Below, in pieces: positions 17,893 through 26,996 of a stretch of 64,000 nucleotides of DNA. The notes under the pieces were generated by a model. It was not told where the DNA came from and did not search any database. It saw only the letters and a program-made list of their open reading frames with translations. The DNA is from Pseudomonas solani (GTDB lineage Bacteria; Pseudomonadota; Gammaproteobacteria; Pseudomonadales; Pseudomonadaceae): contig NZ_AP023081.1 of the NCBI RefSeq assembly GCF_026072635.1, positions 156,501-220,500 of the forward strand, read 5' to 3'. Position numbers and translations under genes: made by a program. Each line of letters begins with the position of its first letter. Position 1 is the stretch's first letter.

Positions 17893-19760
17893 GCAAGACC
17901 CTGCGCTCCCTTTGCCTGAGCGGCTGCGGCGCATTGCTGCTGACCCTCGCCGGTATCGCCCATGCCGAGCCCCGGCACGCGATCACCCTCTACGACGAGG
18001 CACCCAAGTACCCGGCGAACTTCAAGCACTTCAGCTGGGTGAACCCCGACGCGCCCAAGGGCGGCACCTTGCGCCTTTCCGGCTACGGCGGCTTCGACAG
18101 CCTCAACGAGTTCATCCCCAAGGGCACCGCGGCGGGCCAGCTGGGGCTGATCCACGACACCCTGACCTACCACTCCCCCGACGAGCCCTTCACCGAATAC
18201 GGGCTGCTCGCCGAGAAGATCGAGAAGGCGCCGGACAACAGCTACGTGCGCTTCTACCTGAACCCCAAGGCACGCTTCAATGACGGCACCCCGGTGACCT
18301 CGGACGACGTGGTGTTCACCTTCAACACCCTGGTCGAGCACGGCGACCCGATGTACCGCCACTACTACTCCGACGTGGCCCAGGTGGTGGCCGAGGACAA
18401 GCAGCGCGTGCGCTTCGACTTCAAGCACCCGGGCAACCGCGAATTGCCGCTGATCCTCGGGCAGATCCAGGTGCTGCCCAAGCACTGGTGGGCCACCCGC
18501 GACTTCTCCAAGAACACCCTGGAGCCGCCACTGGGCAGCGGCCCCTACCGCATCACCAAGGTGGACGCCGGACGGGCGATCCGCTTCGAGCGGGTCAAGG
18601 ACTGGTGGGGCAAGGACCTGCCGGTGAACCGCGGCTACTACAACTTCGACGTCATCACCGTGGACTACTACCGCGACATGTCGGTGGCGCTGGAGGCCTT
18701 CAAGGCCGGCCAGTTCGACTTCAACCTCGAATACTCCGCCAAGGACTGGGCCACCGGCTACGACAGCCCGGCCCTGCGCGCCGGCAAGATCATCAAGCAG
18801 GCCATCCCCAACCACAATCCGGTGGGCATGCAGGGCTTCGCCTTCAACATCCGCCGGCCGCTGTTCCAGGACCGCCGCGTGCGCGAGGCCATCGCCTCGC
18901 TGTTCGACTTCGAGTGGACCAACAAGCAGCTGTTCTTCGGCTCCTACAAGCGCACCCGGAGCTTCTTCGAGAACTCGGAAATGGCCGCCACCGGCCTGCC
19001 CAGCGAAGCCGAGCTGAAGATCCTCGAACCCTTGCGCGGGCAGATCCCCGACGAGGTCTTCGGCGAGGTGTTCCAGCCGCCGGTGAGCGATGGCAGCGGC
19101 ATCATCCGCGAGCAGAAGCGCCGCGCCTACAAGCTGCTCACCGACGCCGGCTACCGCATCGAGAACGACAAGATGGTCGGCCCCGACGGCAAGCCCCTGG
19201 CCTTCGAGATCATGATCGCCCAGGCCAACCTGGAGCGGGTGATACTGCCGTTCAAGCGCAACCTGTCCGAGCTGGGCATCGACCTGACCATCCGCCGCGT
19301 CGACGTCTCGCAGTACATGAACCGCCTGCGCTCGCGGGACTACGACATGGTCCCCGGCACCTGGGGCCAATCCAACTCGCCGGGCAACGAGCAGATGGAG
19401 TTCTGGCACTCGCGCAGTGCCGACAGCGCCGGCAGCCGCAACTTCATCGGCCTGCGCGACCCGGCCATCGACAAGCTGGTGGAGGGCCTGATCCGCGCCG
19501 ACTCGCGGCAGAGCCTGATCGACCACTCCCGCGCCCTCGACCGGGTGCTGCTGTGGGGCAATTACGTGGTGCCCAACTACTACGTGGACACCTGGCGCGT
19601 GGCCTACTGGAACCAGTTCGACCGCCCCGCCACCACGCCGCTCTATGACTTCGGCATGCTCACCTGGTGGAAGAAGCCCGACGCCAAGGCCGACGCCCCC
19701 GAGCAGGCCGACGCTGACGCCGCCCCGGCCGACACCGCACAGACCGAGGAAGCGCAGTAA
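17889..19760 (+). CDS. nppA2: Peptide ABC transporter substrate-binding protein (second copy)
   Basis: A 623-residue paralogue of the preceding SBP. It has a signal peptide (MSKTLRSLCLSG...GIAHA) and the same HFSWVNPDAPKGGTLR and GSGPYRI landmarks, so the two genes arose by tandem duplication. It carries an Ala/Asp-rich C-terminal tail of about 30 residues absent from the first copy. It overlaps both neighbours (ATGA at the start, TAATG at the end), indicating translational coupling throughout the operon. The two SBPs probably widen the peptide range. Confidence 0.88.
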   Translation: MSKTLRSLCLSGCGALLLTLAGIAHAEPRHAITLYDEAPKYPANFKHFSWVNPDAPKGGTLRLSGYGGFDSLNEFIPKGTAAGQLGLIHDTLTYHSPDEPFTEYGLLAEKIEKAPDNSYVRFYLNPKARFNDGTPVTSDDVVFTFNTLVEHGDPMYRHYYSDVAQVVAEDKQRVRFDFKHPGNRELPLILGQIQVLPKHWWATRDFSKNTLEPPLGSGPYRITKVDAGRAIRFERVKDWWGKDLPVNRGYYNFDVITVDYYRDMSVALEAFKAGQFDFNLEYSAKDWATGYDSPALRAGKIIKQAIPNHNPVGMQGFAFNIRRPLFQDRRVREAIASLFDFEWTNKQLFFGSYKRTRSFFENSEMAATGLPSEAELKILEPLRGQIPDEVFGEVFQPPVSDGSGIIREQKRRAYKLLTDAGYRIENDKMVGPDGKPLAFEIMIAQANLERVILPFKRNLSELGIDLTIRRVDVSQYMNRLRSRDYDMVPGTWGQSNSPGNEQMEFWHSRSADSAGSRNFIGLRDPAIDKLVEGLIRADSRQSLIDHSRALDRVLLWGNYVVPNYYVDTWRVAYWNQFDRPATTPLYDFGMLTWWKKPDAKADAPEQADADAAPADTAQTEEAQ

Positions 19761-20845
19761 TGCTCGCCTACATCCTGCGGCGCCTGCTGCTGATCATCCC
19801 CACCCTGTTCGGCATCCTGCTGATCAACTTCATCATCATCCAGGCCGCCCCCGGCGGTCCCGTGGAGCAGATGATCGCCAAGCTGGAAGGCTTCGACGCG
19901 GCCGCCGGCGGGGCCACCGGGCGCATCTCCGGCGGCGGCGCCGAGGTCTCCGTGGCCGGCTCCAACTACCGCGGCGCCCAGGGCCTGGACCCGGAGCTGA
20001 TCAAGGAAATCGAGAAAATGTACGGCTTCGACAAGCCGGCCCACGAACGCTTCTGGCTGATGATCAAGAACTACCTGCACTTCGACTTCGGCAACAGCTT
20101 CTTCCGCGACGCCAAGGTCACCGACCTGATCATCGAGAAAATGCCGGTGTCGATCTCCCTGGGGCTGTGGAGCACGCTGATCATGTACCTGGTCTCGGTG
20201 CCCCTGGGCATCGCCAAGGCGGTGCGCCACGGCAACGCCTTCGACGTCTGGACCAGCACCGCGATCATCGTCGGCTACGCCATACCCGCCTTCCTCTTCG
20301 CCATCCTGCTGATCGTGCTGTTCGCCGGCGGCAGCTACTACGACTGGTTCCCCCTGCGCGGGCTGACCTCCAACAACTTCGACGAGCTGAGCCTGGGCGG
20401 CAAGCTGCTGGACTACCTCTGGCACCTGGCGCTGCCGGTGCTGGCGCTGGTGATCGGCAACTTCGCCACCCTCACCTTCCTGACCAAGAACAGCTTCCTC
20501 GACGAGATCAACAAGCAGTACGTGATCACCGCCCGCGCCAAGGGCCTGTCGGAGAACCGCGTGCTCTACGGCCACGTGTTCCGCAACGCCATGCTGCTGA
20601 TCATCGCCGGCTTCCCCGCCGCCTTCATCGGCATGTTCTTCACCGGCTCGCTGCTGATCGAGGTGATCTTCTCCCTCGATGGCCTGGGCCTGCTGAGCTT
20701 CGAATCAGCGCTGAACCGCGACTACCCCGTGGTGTTCGGCACCCTGTTCATCTTCACCCTGCTGGGACTGATCGTGAAACTGATCGGCGACATCACCTAC
20801 ACCCTGGTCGATCCGCGCATCGACTTCGAAAGCCGGGAGGGCTGA
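19760..20845 (+). CDS. nppB: Peptide ABC transporter permease, YejB type
   Basis: A 361-residue inner-membrane permease. It has an N-terminal helix (MLAYILRRLLLIIPTLFGILL), a large periplasmic loop, then about five helices. The permease EAA-like segment is TARAKGLSENRVLYGHVFRNA, followed by the C-terminal DPRIDFESREG typical of YejB. The start codon shares one base with the nppA2 stop. It forms the channel with the following permease. Confidence 0.9.
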   Translation: MLAYILRRLLLIIPTLFGILLINFIIIQAAPGGPVEQMIAKLEGFDAAAGGATGRISGGGAEVSVAGSNYRGAQGLDPELIKEIEKMYGFDKPAHERFWLMIKNYLHFDFGNSFFRDAKVTDLIIEKMPVSISLGLWSTLIMYLVSVPLGIAKAVRHGNAFDVWTSTAIIVGYAIPAFLFAILLIVLFAGGSYYDWFPLRGLTSNNFDELSLGGKLLDYLWHLALPVLALVIGNFATLTFLTKNSFLDEINKQYVITARAKGLSENRVLYGHVFRNAMLLIIAGFPAAFIGMFFTGSLLIEVIFSLDGLGLLSFESALNRDYPVVFGTLFIFTLLGLIVKLIGDITYTLVDPRIDFESREG

Positions 20846-20846
20846 C

Positions 20847-21866
20847 ATGCAACTCTCGCCAATCAATCGACGTCGCTTCGAGCGCTTCAAGGCCAACAAG
20901 CGTGGCTGGTGGTCGCTCTGGCTGTTCCTCGTGCTGTTCATCGCCAGCCTGGGCGCCGAACTCATCGCCAACGACAAGCCGCTGGCCGTGCGCTACGACG
21001 GCGAGTGGTACTTCCCGGTGTTCAAGCGCTACCCGGAAACCGCCTTCGGTGGCGAATTCCCCCTGGAAGCCAACTACAAGACGCCCTACATCCGCGAGCT
21101 GATCGCCGCCAAGGACGGGCAGATGATCTGGCCGCCGGTGCCCTTCAGCTACGAGACCATCAACTACGACCTCAAGGTGCCGGCCCCCGCGCCGCCCTCC
21201 GCCGACAACCTGCTGGGTACCGACGACCAGGGCCGCGACGTGCTGGCGCGGGTCATCTACGGCTTCCGCATCTCGGTGCTGTTCGCCCTGACGCTGACCA
21301 TCCTCAGCTCCATCATCGGCGTGATCGCCGGCGCCCTGCAGGGCTTCTACGGCGGCTGGGTGGACCTGGCCGGGCAGCGCTTCCTGGAAATCTGGTCGGG
21401 CCTGCCGGTGCTCTACCTGCTGATCATCCTGGCCAGCTTCGTGCAGCCGAACTTCTGGTGGCTGCTGGGCATCATGCTGCTGTTCTCCTGGATGAGCCTG
21501 GTGGACGTGGTGCGCGCGGAGTTCCTCCGCGGCCGCAACCTGGAGTACGTGCGCGCAGCCCGGGCGCTGGGCATGCAGAACGGCGCGATCATGTTCCGCC
21601 ACATCCTGCCCAACGCGATGGTCTCGACCATGACCTTCATGCCCTTCATCCTCACCGGCGCCATCGGCACCCTCACCGCCCTGGACTTCCTCGGCTTCGG
21701 CCTGCCGCCCGGCGCGCCGTCCCTGGGCGAACTGGTCTCCCAGGGCAAGGCCAACCTGCAGGCCCCCTGGTTGGGCATCAGCGCCTTCGCCGTGCTCGGC
21801 GTGATGCTGACCCTGCTGGTGTTCATCGGCGAAGCCGCCCGCGATGCCTTCGACCCGAGGAAGTGA
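20847..21866 (+). CDS. nppC: Peptide ABC transporter permease, YejE type
   Basis: A 339-residue permease of the OppC/YejE class. The N-terminal signature RRRFERFKANKRGWWSLWLF precedes the first helix. The mid-protein DDQGRDVLARVIYGFR and the EAA segment REFLRGRNLEYVRAARALG-type stretch are present. The stop of nppB and this ATG are separated by a single base. It ends one base before the ATPase gene. Confidence 0.9.
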   Translation: MQLSPINRRRFERFKANKRGWWSLWLFLVLFIASLGAELIANDKPLAVRYDGEWYFPVFKRYPETAFGGEFPLEANYKTPYIRELIAAKDGQMIWPPVPFSYETINYDLKVPAPAPPSADNLLGTDDQGRDVLARVIYGFRISVLFALTLTILSSIIGVIAGALQGFYGGWVDLAGQRFLEIWSGLPVLYLLIILASFVQPNFWWLLGIMLLFSWMSLVDVVRAEFLRGRNLEYVRAARALGMQNGAIMFRHILPNAMVSTMTFMPFILTGAIGTLTALDFLGFGLPPGAPSLGELVSQGKANLQAPWLGISAFAVLGVMLTLLVFIGEAARDAFDPRK

Positions 21867-21867
21867 G

Positions 21868-23475
21868 ATGAGCGAGAACCTGATTGAAATCCGCGACCTC
21901 GCGGTCGAATTCGTCACCGGCCAGCACACCCAGCGGGTGATCGAGGGCGTGAGCTTCGACATCCGCAAGGGCGAGACCCTGGCCCTGGTGGGCGAGTCCG
22001 GCTCGGGCAAGTCGGTCACCGCGCACTCCATCCTGCGCCTGCTGCCCTACCCGCTGGCCCGTCACCCCGCCGGCAGCATCACCTACGCCGGCAAGGACCT
22101 GCTCAAGCTGCCCGAGGCCAAGCTGCGCGGCATCCGCGGCAACCGCATCGCCATGGTCTTCCAGGAGCCCATGACCTCGCTCAACCCGCTGCACAGCATC
22201 GAGAAGCAGATCAAGGAAGTGCTGGCCCTGCACAAGGGCATCAGCGGCAAGGCCGCCACCCAGCGCACCCTGGAGCTGCTGGAGCTGGTGGGCATCCCGG
22301 AGCCGGCCAAGCGCCTCAAGGCCTACCCCCACGAACTCTCCGGCGGCCAGCGCCAGCGGGTGATGATCGCCATGGCCCTGGCCAACGAGCCGGAGCTGCT
22401 GATCGCCGACGAGCCGACCACCGCGCTGGACGTCACCGTGCAGCTGAAGATCCTCGAGCTGCTCAAGGAACTGCAGGCCCGCCTGGGCATGGCGCTGCTG
22501 CTGATCACCCACGATCTGAACCTGGTGCGACGTATCGCGCATCGCGTATGTGTCATGCAGCGCGGTTGCATCGTCGAACAGGCGTCGTGTGAAGAATTGT
22601 TCCGTGCACCGCAGCATCCCTACACCCGGGAACTGCTCGCCGCCGAGCCTTCGGGCAAGCCGGTGGACAGCCCGCAGGGGCCGCCGTTGCTGGAAGTTGA
22701 CGACCTGCGTGTGTGGTTCCCGGTGAAAAAGGGATTGCTGCGACGCACCGTCGACCATGTGAAAGCCGTGGACGGCATCGACTTCACCCTGCACCAGGGC
22801 CAGACCCTGGGCATCGTGGGTGAAAGCGGTTCCGGCAAGTCCACGCTGGGCCTGGCGATCCTCCGGCTGCTCGGCAGCCAGGGCGCCATCCGCTTCCAGG
22901 GCCAGCCCCTGGATGGGCTTTCGCAGAAGGATGTACGGCCGTTCCGGCGCCAGATGCAGGTGGTGTTCCAGGACCCCTTCGGCAGCCTGAGCCCACGCAT
23001 GTGCGTGGGCCAGATCGTCGGGGAAGGCCTGCGGATCCATGGCATGGGCACCGAGGCGGAGCAGGAACAGGCCATCATCGACGCGCTCCTGGAGGTAGGA
23101 CTGGACCCGGAAACCCGGAACCGCTACCCCCACGAGTTTTCCGGCGGGCAACGGCAACGGATCGCCATTGCCCGGGCATTGGTGCTGAAACCGGCGCTGA
23201 TCCTGCTGGACGAGCCCACTTCGGCGCTCGACCGGACGGTGCAGCGCCAAGTGGTGGAGTTACTGCGTTCGTTGCAGGCCAAGTACAACCTGACCTACCT
23301 GTTCATCAGCCATGACCTGGCGGTGGTCAGGGCCCTGAGCCACCACCTGATGGTGGTCAAGCACGGCAAGGTGGTTGAACAGGGGCCTGCCGAGGCGATC
23401 TTCGCCGCACCGCAGCACACTTATACGAAGCAGTTGCTGGAAGCCGCATTCCTGGCCCCGGTAACTGCCAATTAA
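21868..23475 (+). CDS. nppD: Peptide ABC transporter ATPase with two fused nucleotide-binding domains
   Basis: A 535-residue YejF-type protein with two ABC domains in one chain. Walker A motifs are GESGSGKSV (near 40) and GESGSGKST (near 318). Signature motifs are LSGGQRQR and FSGGQRQR, and both Walker B/D-loop segments (IADEPTTALD and LLDEPTSALD) are complete, so both sites look active. The start ATG at 21868 follows GAGGAAG. The following fabI gene is only 20 bases downstream, consistent with the known opp-fabI operon of P. aeruginosa. Confidence 0.93.
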   Translation: MSENLIEIRDLAVEFVTGQHTQRVIEGVSFDIRKGETLALVGESGSGKSVTAHSILRLLPYPLARHPAGSITYAGKDLLKLPEAKLRGIRGNRIAMVFQEPMTSLNPLHSIEKQIKEVLALHKGISGKAATQRTLELLELVGIPEPAKRLKAYPHELSGGQRQRVMIAMALANEPELLIADEPTTALDVTVQLKILELLKELQARLGMALLLITHDLNLVRRIAHRVCVMQRGCIVEQASCEELFRAPQHPYTRELLAAEPSGKPVDSPQGPPLLEVDDLRVWFPVKKGLLRRTVDHVKAVDGIDFTLHQGQTLGIVGESGSGKSTLGLAILRLLGSQGAIRFQGQPLDGLSQKDVRPFRRQMQVVFQDPFGSLSPRMCVGQIVGEGLRIHGMGTEAEQEQAIIDALLEVGLDPETRNRYPHEFSGGQRQRIAIARALVLKPALILLDEPTSALDRTVQRQVVELLRSLQAKYNLTYLFISHDLAVVRALSHHLMVVKHGKVVEQGPAEAIFAAPQHTYTKQLLEAAFLAPVTAN

Positions 23476-23495
23476 CCAGAAGAGGAAGAACGCAC

Positions 23496-24290
23496 ATGGG
23501 TTTTCTCGCCGGTAAGCGCGTACTGATCGTTGGCGTCGCCAGCAAACTGTCCATCGCATCGGGCATCGCTGCTGCCATGCACCGTGAGGGCGCCGAGCTC
23601 GCCTTCACCTACCAGAACGAAAAGCTGAAGGGCCGTGTGGAAGAGTTCGCCGCAGGCTGGGGTTCCAACGCCGACCTGTGCTTCCCTTGCGACGTCGCCA
23701 ATGACGACGAGATCGCAGCCGTATTCGAAGCCCTGGGCAAGAAGTGGGACGGCCTGGACATCATCGTCCACTCCGTCGGCTTCGCCCCGGGTGACCAACT
23801 GGATGGCGACTTCACCGACGTCACCACCCGCGAAGGCTTCCGCATCGCCCACGACATCAGCGCCTACAGCTTCGTGGCCCTGGCCAAGGCCGGTCGCGAG
23901 CTGATGAAGGGCCGCAACGGCAGCCTGTTGACCCTGTCCTACCTGGGCGCGGAACGCACCATGCCCAACTACAACGTGATGGGCATGGCCAAGGCCAGCC
24001 TGGAAGCGGGCGTCCGCTACCTGGCCGGCAGCCTCGGCCCGGAAGGCACGCGCGTCAACGCCATCTCCGCCGGCCCGATCCGCACCCTGGCTGCCTCCGG
24101 CATCAAGAGCTTCCGCAAGATGCTCGCCGCCAACGAGAAGCAGACCCCGCTGCGCCGCAACGTCACCATCGAGGAAGTCGGCAACGCCGGCGCCTTCATC
24201 TGCTCCGACCTGGCGTCGGGCATCAGCGGTGAAATCCTCTACGTCGACGGTGGCTTCAACACCACCGCCATGGGCGCAATCGAAGACTGA
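23496..24290 (+). CDS. fabI: Enoyl-ACP reductase (NADH)
   Basis: A 264-residue FabI that reduces trans-2-enoyl-ACP in fatty-acid elongation and is the target of triclosan. It starts MGFLAGKRVLIVGVASKLSIASG, with the FabI-type cofactor loop. The catalytic Tyr and Lys lie in PNYNVMGMAKASLE (Y-x6-K spacing). The C-terminus GEILYVDGGFNTTAMG is typical. The RBS AGAGGAAGA precedes ATG. It is placed as the last gene of the peptide-transporter operon and is followed by a strong terminator. Confidence 0.96.
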   Translation: MGFLAGKRVLIVGVASKLSIASGIAAAMHREGAELAFTYQNEKLKGRVEEFAAGWGSNADLCFPCDVANDDEIAAVFEALGKKWDGLDIIVHSVGFAPGDQLDGDFTDVTTREGFRIAHDISAYSFVALAKAGRELMKGRNGSLLTLSYLGAERTMPNYNVMGMAKASLEAGVRYLAGSLGPEGTRVNAISAGPIRTLAASGIKSFRKMLAANEKQTPLRRNVTIEEVGNAGAFICSDLASGISGEILYVDGGFNTTAMGAIED

Positions 24291-24303
24291 TCTCCCCGGA
24301 CGT

Positions 24304-24333
24304 GAAAAAGCCCGCCTGATGGCGGGCTTTTTC
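24304..24333 (+). terminator. Rho-independent terminator after fabI
   Basis: A perfect 13-bp stem GAAAAAGCCCGCC / GGCGGGCTTTTTC with loop TGAT, 13 bases after the fabI stop. The following 110 bases hold a GTAGCCCGGGCTTTAGCCC-like intergenic palindrome common in Pseudomonas and no gene. Confidence 0.9.
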
Positions 24334-24455
24334 ATGGGCGCTCGAAACGCACCGGTGCTCAACCTGTCGTCCGGACGTAGCCCGGGCTTTAGCCCAGGGG
24401 ATCGAGACACAGAAGACACAGAAGCTCCACCCTCCCCTTTTCTCCGGGCATGAAA

Positions 24456-24477
24456 AAGGCCGCTTCGCAGCGGCCTT
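24456..24477 (-). terminator. Terminator of ppiD
   Basis: The stem AAGGCCGC / GCGGCCTT is followed on the minus strand by TTTTT. It lies 22 bases beyond the ppiD stop. Confidence 0.85.
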
Positions 24478-24498
24478 CTCCAAATCACGCAAGGGCGA

Positions 24499-26373
24499 TC
24501 AGAAACGCTCGACCTTGGCTTCGGCTTCCAGCTGGCGGCGGTAGGCAGCGAAATCCTGCTGACCGCTGCGCGAGGCGAGGAAACGGGCGTACATGGCCTT
24601 GTCCTGCTCGGACAGGGCGTCTTCAGGCTGGCTCACACCGTTCAGGCGGATCACCACGTAGTCGCCGTTGCTCAGCTTCAGGGAGGAGAAGGTCGGCTTG
24701 TCGGCCGACTCCGGCTTGCCCATGCGGAACAGCGTCTGCAGCAGGGCCGGGTCTACACCCTCCTGGCTGCGGGTGGCGGCTTCGACCACGTTCCAGGTCT
24801 GGCCTTGCGGCGCCTGGGTGGCCGGGGTCTTGCCTTCACGCAGGCTGGCGAGCAGCTCGTCGGCCTTGGCCTTGACGGCTTCGCTGGCCTTTTCCTGGGT
24901 CAGGTGCTGGCGGATGCTGTCGCTGACGGACGCCAGTTCCAACTGCTGGGGCTTGCGGTGTTCCTTGGCACGCAGGACGACCACGGTGTCCGGGTCCAGC
25001 TCGATGGCACCGCTGTTGCCGCCGTCTTCCAGCACTTCAGGGCTGAAGGAAGCCTGCAGCACCTGGCGGTTGGCGGCCAGGCCTTCGCCGCCTTCACGGC
25101 CGAAGGGGGCGCTGGTCTGGACCTTGAGGTTCAGCTCCTGGGCGGGTTGGGCCAGGTCGGAGGCTTCGAACGCGGAGTCTTCCAGTTCCTTGGTGGCCTC
25201 GACGAAGCGCTGTTCGACCTGCTGGGTCTTCAGCTCGCGGACCATCTTCTCCTTGAGGCTGTCGAAGCTCGGCACTTCAGGTGCCTGGATCGCCAGCAGC
25301 TTGATCAGGTGCAGGCCATAGGGCGTGGTCACCGGAGCGGAGACTTCGTCCTTCTTCAGGGCGTAGAGCGCGTCCTCGAAGGCCGGCTCGTAGACACCAC
25401 GACCGGCGAAGCCGAGGTCACCCCCATTGGCGGCGGAGCCCGGGTCCTGGGACAGCTCCTTGGCCAGGGCGGCGAAGTCTTCGCCCTTGTCCAGGCGCTG
25501 CTTGATCTCGTCGATCTTCGCCTTGGCCTGCTCGGCGGTCTGCTGATCGTTCACTTCGATCAGGATGTGGGCCGCGTCGCGCTGCTCGGAGAGGTTGCCG
25601 ATCTCCTTGTCGTACTGGGCCTTGAGGTCGTCTTCGCTGACCTCGACCTGACCGAAGAAGGCTTCCTTCTTCAGCTCGACGTATTCGAGCACGACCTGCT
25701 CGGGGCTCATGAACTGGCCCTTGTGCTCGTCGTAGTAAGCCTGGATTTCTTCGTCGCTCACCTGGACGGCCTTGGGATCGGCCTTGAAGGTCAGGGTGGC
25801 GAAATCACGGGTCTGCTTCTCCAGACGGGCAAAGGCGCGTACTTCTTCGTCGGTGACGAAGCCGCTACCAGCCAGGCCGGCGCGAAGCTGGCCGACGAGC
25901 ATTTCCTGCTCGAGCATCTGGCGGAACTGCAGGCGGGTGTAGTTCATCTGGCGAATCACCTGATCGAAGCGATCAGAGTTGAATTTGCCATCGACCTGGA
26001 ATTCGGGAGTTTGCAGGATCAGTTGATCCAGAGCGGGTTGCGAGAAGGCGAAGCCGGATGACTTGGCGCCTTGCAGCAGCAGCTTACGCTCGATCAGGCC
26101 CTTGAGGGCGGCTTCACGCAGCAGCTTGTCGTCGAGCTGGGAGGCGTCGAAGTCCTTGCCCAGTTGCTGCATCAGCTGGCGGCGCTGCATGTCTGCGGCC
26201 TGGCTCAGTTGGTCGAGGGTGATTTCCTCGCCGTTGACCTTGGCAGCGTCCTGGCGGTTGCTGGTGGCATTGAAGATGGCATCGAAGCCCGTCAGCGCGA
26301 GCAACGCGATGATGACGCCGATAATGGTCTTGGCAATCCATCCCTGTGAATTGTCCCTGATGTTCTGCAGCAT
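24499..26373 (-). CDS. ppiD: Periplasmic folding chaperone / peptidyl-prolyl isomerase D
   Basis: A 624-residue inner-membrane-anchored periplasmic protein. One N-terminal helix (about 15-33, GWIAKTIIGVIIALLALTGF) is followed by a SurA-N-like chaperone domain. A parvulin domain lies in the middle (DAAHILIEVNDQQTAEQAKAK...) and a second degenerate domain follows. In E. coli PpiD sits at SecYEG and assists secreted proteins. The start ATG at 26373 has a GGGGGAC ribosome site. An in-frame extension upstream lacks one. Confidence 0.93.
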   Translation of the reverse strand: MLQNIRDNSQGWIAKTIIGVIIALLALTGFDAIFNATSNRQDAAKVNGEEITLDQLSQAADMQRRQLMQQLGKDFDASQLDDKLLREAALKGLIERKLLLQGAKSSGFAFSQPALDQLILQTPEFQVDGKFNSDRFDQVIRQMNYTRLQFRQMLEQEMLVGQLRAGLAGSGFVTDEEVRAFARLEKQTRDFATLTFKADPKAVQVSDEEIQAYYDEHKGQFMSPEQVVLEYVELKKEAFFGQVEVSEDDLKAQYDKEIGNLSEQRDAAHILIEVNDQQTAEQAKAKIDEIKQRLDKGEDFAALAKELSQDPGSAANGGDLGFAGRGVYEPAFEDALYALKKDEVSAPVTTPYGLHLIKLLAIQAPEVPSFDSLKEKMVRELKTQQVEQRFVEATKELEDSAFEASDLAQPAQELNLKVQTSAPFGREGGEGLAANRQVLQASFSPEVLEDGGNSGAIELDPDTVVVLRAKEHRKPQQLELASVSDSIRQHLTQEKASEAVKAKADELLASLREGKTPATQAPQGQTWNVVEAATRSQEGVDPALLQTLFRMGKPESADKPTFSSLKLSNGDYVVIRLNGVSQPEDALSEQDKAMYARFLASRSGQQDFAAYRRQLEAEAKVERF

Positions 26374-26438
26374 GCGTCCCCCAGAAACGGCTGTACCAAA
26401 AAACCAGCCGCGCAGCGCGGGTAGAGTCCATATATAAG

Positions 26439-26463
26439 AAAGGCGCATCCGAGGATGCGCCTT
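26439..26463 (-). terminator. Hairpin terminator between hupB and ppiD
   Basis: The near-perfect stem AAGGCGCATCC / GGATGCGCCTT with a two-base centre is followed on the minus strand by TTTCTTATATA. It would end the hupB transcript about 125 bases after its stop codon, beyond the branched element at 26473-26544. Confidence 0.75.
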
Positions 26464-26472
26464 CTCTCTTAA

Positions 26473-26544
26473 CTGGCGGAGCGGTCGGAAGCTAAGGCTT
26501 CCAGGACGCGAGGTATTCCTCGTGGTCTACCGCTCCGCTGCCAG
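26473..26544 (-). ncRNA. Candidate three-way-junction RNA element in the hupB 3' region
   Basis: A 72-base element. A long closing stem (26473-26485 with 26529-26544, complementary over 12 positions plus a two-base bulge) encloses two perfect hairpins. One is GGAAGC/GCTTCC at 26487-26502. The other is CGAGG/CCTCG at 26509-26522. On the minus strand its ends read like a tRNA acceptor (GGAGCGG...CCGCTCCGCCA), but there is no T-loop sequence, so it is not a normal tRNA. It lies between the hupB stop and the terminator. I know no named family for it. The strand is chosen because hupB reads into it. Confidence 0.45.
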
Positions 26545-26587
26545 CCGGGACAAAGCCCCTGCTGGAAGGGCAAAGCCCGAAAGACGC

Positions 26588-26860
26588 TTAGTTGACGGCG
26601 TCTTTCAGAGCTTTACCAGCTTTGAAGCCAGGGATCTTGGCAGCAGCGATCTTGATCGGCTTGCCAGTCTGCGGGTTACGGCCAGTGCGAGCAGCGCGCT
26701 CTTTCACAGCGAAAGTACCGAAACCTACCAGCACCACGGAATCACCAGCCTTCAGAGCGCCAGTGACGGATTCGATAACTGCGTCCAGCGCACGGCCAGC
26801 GACAGCTTTCGGGATATCAGCAGATGCGGCGATGGCATCGATCAGTTCCGACTTGTTCAC
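26588..26860 (-). CDS. hupB: DNA-binding protein HU-beta
   Basis: A 90-residue nucleoid protein. It has the HU start (NKSELIDAIAASADIPKA), the GFGTFAVKERAARTGRNPQTGKPI DNA-binding arm in residues about 46-70, and the C-terminal PGFKAGKALKDAVN. The start is GTG with AAGGGG upstream. It stands between ppiD and lon, as in other Pseudomonas, and has its own strong promoter. Confidence 0.97.
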   Translation of the reverse strand: MNKSELIDAIAASADIPKAVAGRALDAVIESVTGALKAGDSVVLVGFGTFAVKERAARTGRNPQTGKPIKIAAAKIPGFKAGKALKDAVN

Positions 26861-26953
26861 TCTTAAGTCCCCTTATTTCTGTTGAGTTTGTTTCTTAGTT
26901 GTTTGGTGTAAGCAAAGCGGGTGCTGGATAGCCTGCTGACACACGAGAGCCGC

Positions 26954-26983
26954 TTTATAACAAGGGCTCGAAAAATGTGTCAA
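26954..26983 (-). promoter_or_regulatory. Sigma70-type promoter of hupB
   Basis: On the minus strand a perfect -35 TTGACA (26978-26983) is followed after 18 bases by TATAAA (26954-26959), or after 17 by TTATAA. This is close to consensus and leaves a leader of about 85 bases before hupB. It overlaps the end of the lon-hupB spacer. Confidence 0.85.
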
Positions 26984-26996
26984 GAAAGCCCCCCGG

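Noticed and set aside
24340..24450. REP-like GTAGCCCGGGCTTTAGCCC palindrome as a mobile element
   Set aside because: It is a single short intergenic palindrome of a kind widespread in Pseudomonas, with no transposase or target duplication in sight.
26473..26544. Functional tRNA gene between hupB and ppiD
   Set aside because: The acceptor-like ends are suggestive, but there is no D-loop, anticodon arm of the right size or TTCGA T-loop, so it is reported only as a structured element.
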